DNA from: Oscillatoriales cyanobacterium
GTDB taxonomy: Bacteria > Cyanobacteriota > Cyanobacteriia > Cyanobacteriales > Laspinemataceae
Reading direction: 5' to 3'
Assembly (NCBI GenBank): GCA_011390955.1
Contig: JAABRM010000025.1
Location: 33,498 to 97,497, forward strand
DNA length: 64,000 nt
Positions 63,737 through 64,000 of this stretch are shown here, piece after piece. The notes beneath the pieces were generated by a model, which saw nothing but the letters and a program-made list of their open reading frames with translations, searched no databases and had not been told where the DNA came from. Positions within the stretch are counted from its first letter, which is position 1; every line of letters starts with the position of its first letter. The translations under genes were made by a program, and so were the position numbers.

Positions 63737-63895
63737 AACCGGGTTTCTTTTACGCATTCCACAGTTAACTTTGATATCAACAACAGAAACCCGGTTTCTG
63801 GTCGTCATGTGATGGAAACCCGGTTTTCATCACATGACATGACTATTGTCGTTTTTTATCCGTTCTTTGGGTAAGAAACCCGGTTTCTGTGTACC
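63737..63895. repeat. Cluster of AAACCCGGTTTCT units
   Basis: Five units of AGAAACCCGGTTTCT-type sequence in both orientations, with a direct repeat of CACATGACA-type sequence near 63810-63845. No gene. Confidence 0.75.
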
Positions 63896-63927
63896 GTTGG
63901 CATTTCGTTAGTTTTCCATTACCCTTC

Positions 63928-64000
63928 TCACAAACCTCTGGTGACAATTTCTCTTACTTCTCCAATAAATTCGGCAGGCGTTTGAATCACTAAACCACTC
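63928..64000 (-). CDS. Partial gene, 3' end only
   Basis: A reverse-strand frame enters from the window edge and ends at TGA (63928-63930), coding for SGLVIQTPAEFIGEVREIVT and RGL. The composition looks real, but only 23 codons are visible and I do not recognise a family. Confidence 0.4.
   Translation of the reverse strand, partial: SGLVIQTPAEFIGEVREIVTRGL

Overview
The window reads as a chromosomal segment of a filamentous cyanobacterium, probably an Oscillatoriales-type (non-heterocystous) genome. The evidence is the very high density of the HIP1 octamer GCGATCGC, many intergenic tandem heptamers, abundant small palindromic repeats, and characteristic cyanobacterial families: a HetZ-related protein, a Ycf29/Rre1-like regulator, a sterol desaturase/SDR fusion, DUF29, Uma2, Rpn-type proteins, and SBBP and WD40 proteins. 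The order-level assignment is inference; no rRNA or marker locus is present. I found no tRNA, rRNA or CRISPR array.

Layout. 0-1.4 kb: an array of three small Cro/C1-type regulators with near-identical terminators and a duplicated 240-bp tail. 1.7-9 kb: housekeeping genes (K+ channel, lactate dehydrogenase, ispF, cysS, a four-helix-bundle gene inside heptamer arrays, an AI-2E-type permease). 9-14.5 kb: MITE-like repeats, a secreted protein, a STAND NTPase preceded by a 10-bp-phased repeat array, Uma2, DUF29 and a glutathione S-transferase. 14.8-17.6 kb: a periplasmic binding lipoprotein and sensor kinase operon. 17.8-21.6 kb: a small defence-like island (DUF262/DUF1524 gene; ABC-type ATPase plus TOPRIM-like partner). 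21.9-30 kb: a WD40 Ser/Thr kinase, response regulator, PHP phosphoesterase and HetZ-related protein, separated by long repeat-filled spacers. 30-39.5 kb: adhE, desaturase-SDR, CPA2 antiporter, APH-like kinase and plsY. 39.5-46.9 kb: duplicated Uma2 genes, a large SBBP/NPDVA-repeat protein, an Rh-type ammonium channel and a YhdJ-like methyltransferase. 47-51.5 kb: a TerY/Yeg-type triad (vWA, PP2C, kinase), with a divergent HTH gene. 52.3-57.5 kb: two near-identical Rpn-type genes and a double-AAA CbbX-like ATPase. 57.6-64 kb: two PIN toxin-antitoxin pairs, a TPR protein, Uma2 and a NotI-family restriction-modification pair, ending in a partial gene.

How it fits together. Fermentation (ldh, adhE), ion and nitrogen transport (K+ channel, CPA2 antiporter, Rh channel) and lipid and isoprenoid synthesis (plsY, ispF) are ordinary core functions. 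The accessory content is signal transduction (three kinases, PP2C, vWA, response regulator, STAND NTPase) and conflict systems (RM, TA, ATPase/TOPRIM, DUF262, Uma2/Rpn nuclease folds).

The strongest unexplained theme is repeats. Intergenic tandem arrays have 7- or 14-bp units, whereas arrays inside genes have 12-, 15-, 18- or 24-bp units that keep the frame. Palindromic elements have also become a coding linker inside the double-AAA ATPase, and an A9 tract breaks the membrane-anchored triad kinase in its last domain.
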